6,190 nucleotides of DNA from Candidatus Bathyarchaeota archaeon (GTDB taxonomy: Archaea > Thermoproteota > Bathyarchaeia > Bathyarchaeales > Bathyarchaeaceae). Positions 5,418 through 6,190 of the stretch are shown here, one piece after another; the first letter of the stretch is position 1; each line of letters starts with the position of its first letter. The translations under genes were made by a program, and so were the position numbers. Location of the stretch: the NCBI GenBank assembly GCA_023136395.1, contig JAGLRI010000078.1, positions 1 to 6,190 on the forward strand. The letters are read 5' to 3'. The notes below the pieces were generated by a model. It saw only the letters and a program-made list of their open reading frames with translations. It was not told the DNA's origin and ran no database searches.

Positions 5418-6190
5418 TTAAGGATAGTCGGGATTTTTCACTTGGTCTCTAGGAATGAAAGGCACAGATTTTTCCCAATAGCTCCCAAACAGATCTGATC
5501 GACCTTCCGGAAACATCCGTTCAAATGGCACCTGCAGCTTAAAGATTTTTGCAGCATTTCCACCCAGAATCAAGTTGACTTCATCCTGTGTCACCCAATT
5601 CCAATCCTTCAAGCGATGGATCTGATGGAGACTCCATCCCCAAAAGTCGGTTTGGTAGCTAGGCACACCCGGCCAACGTTCATATAATTGTGATCCTGCC
5701 TGTTGCCCTGAGAGTTGACGTCGTGAAAAGCTGAAACGAGGGTAGCTTGTTGGGTTTTGTCCAGGACGGTCTTGTTTGATGATGACTTGGGGAACGTTAC
5801 CGTAGTCATGACCCCAGATGAGTTGAGTGGCACCGACATTGGGTTTTGTCAATGCAGCCTTGAAATTCTCCGCTGGCCAACTCCCGCATTCTAGATAGAC
5901 GTTTCTTCCCGTTGCACCAGCAGCGACCTCAACCGCTTCTGATGACCCTCTGCCACCGTGGCAAAAGATAATGGATACGTCTGGATATTCTGTAGCTACC
6001 ACAGATAACAGCACACTACCCGGACCACCCCATGGCGTACGTGCGAATTCGTGAAAATCTATCGTGACGTCGTACTTAGCTGCAAGTTCCATGAATGCAC
6101 GGAACTCGTCTACGCGTTGCCTGAAGGTATATGTTCTTCGCGGGACGAGTCCCATACATCCTGGTACAAACTCGCCGATTCCCACAAACT
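5418..6190 (-). CDS. Amidohydrolase-family metal-dependent hydrolase (5' partial)
   Basis: The C-terminal 256 residues of a TIM-barrel hydrolase of the PF04909/COG2159 type. The frame runs open to the right edge. The GTG at 6185 is an internal Val in the conserved FVGIGEF segment, so the gene begins outside the window. Numbering from the first full codon, the visible metal-site candidates are His46 (TIDFHEF), His77 (IIFCHGG) and Asp128 (LIWGHDYG, at the place of the usual 'GTDYP'). GGNAAKIFKL near the C-terminus is the classic closing motif ('GGNAARLF'). The N-terminal HxH would lie beyond the edge. Family members hydrolyse or decarboxylate small cyclic or aromatic acids; the substrate here is unknown. 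A long linker of about 40 residues rich in Gln, Ser, Arg and Trp between Asp128 and the last helices is unusual. The gene ends in a poly-T tract and is not obviously linked to the sugar genes. Confidence 0.85.
   Translation of the reverse strand, partial: FVGIGEFVPGCMGLVPRRTYTFRQRVDEFRAFMELAAKYDVTIDFHEFARTPWGGPGSVLLSVVATEYPDVSIIFCHGGRGSSEAVEVAAGATGRNVYLECGSWPAENFKAALTKPNVGATQLIWGHDYGNVPQVIIKQDRPGQNPTSYPRFSFSRRQLSGQQAGSQLYERWPGVPSYQTDFWGWSLHQIHRLKDWNWVTQDEVNLILGGNAAKIFKLQVPFERMFPEGRSDLFGSYWEKSVPFIPRDQVKNPDYP

Noticed and set aside
5609..5839. 76-codon minus-strand open frame
   Set aside because: It overlaps the amidohydrolase gene in another frame and has no motif or SD.
1..6190. CRISPR arrays, tRNA/rRNA genes, insertion sequences, attachment sites
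   Set aside because: No regularly spaced repeats, cloverleaf sequence, transposase or terminal inverted repeats were seen on either strand.

Overview
The window looks like archaeal chromosomal DNA. The signs are GGTGA/GGAG-type Shine-Dalgarno (SD) motifs just upstream of several starts, TTG starts on two genes, TATA-like boxes about 25-30 nt upstream of short leaders, poly-T rather than strong-hairpin gene ends, and a GH57 alpha-amylase next to GT4 'glycogen synthase-like' glycosyltransferases. Moderate GC and the gene types fit a mesophilic or moderately thermophilic lineage such as the Bathyarchaeia/Thermoproteota side of Archaea. That placement is inference; no rRNA or marker gene is present.

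Left part (1-2343, plus strand): the 3' part of a GH57 alpha-amylase gene whose product ends in a DUF5752-like domain, then 30 nt later a GT4 glycosyltransferase with a TTG start, then a small winged-helix protein whose ATG overlaps the glycosyltransferase stop by one base. These three look like one operon for alpha-glucan (glycogen-like) turnover.

Middle (2344-3862, minus strand): a second, paralogous GT4 glycosyltransferase converges on the first operon. Between them, in a stretch without an intact reading frame, lies a decayed C-terminal remnant of a galactose-1-phosphate uridylyltransferase (GalT) on the minus strand. It has lost its N-terminal two thirds, carries a frameshift and two in-frame TAG stops, yet is still clearly readable. 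It suggests that a GT4-galT operon once stood here and that galT has been lost.

Right part (3863-6190, all minus strand): a nucleotidyltransferase-fold protein with a helical C-terminal half, an unrecognised zinc-ribbon/charged-helix protein with a TTG start set by a strong SD, and the C-terminal 256 residues of an amidohydrolase-family (COG2159/PF04909-like) TIM-barrel metal hydrolase that runs off the right edge. The zinc-ribbon gene's promoter contains a perfect 8-bp inverted repeat with the TATA-like element as its spacer, a possible operator. These three genes have no visible link to the sugar genes.

I do not see a convincing new defence or mobile system. The most informative observations are the galT relic, the glycosyltransferase/winged-helix coupling, and the palindromic promoter.
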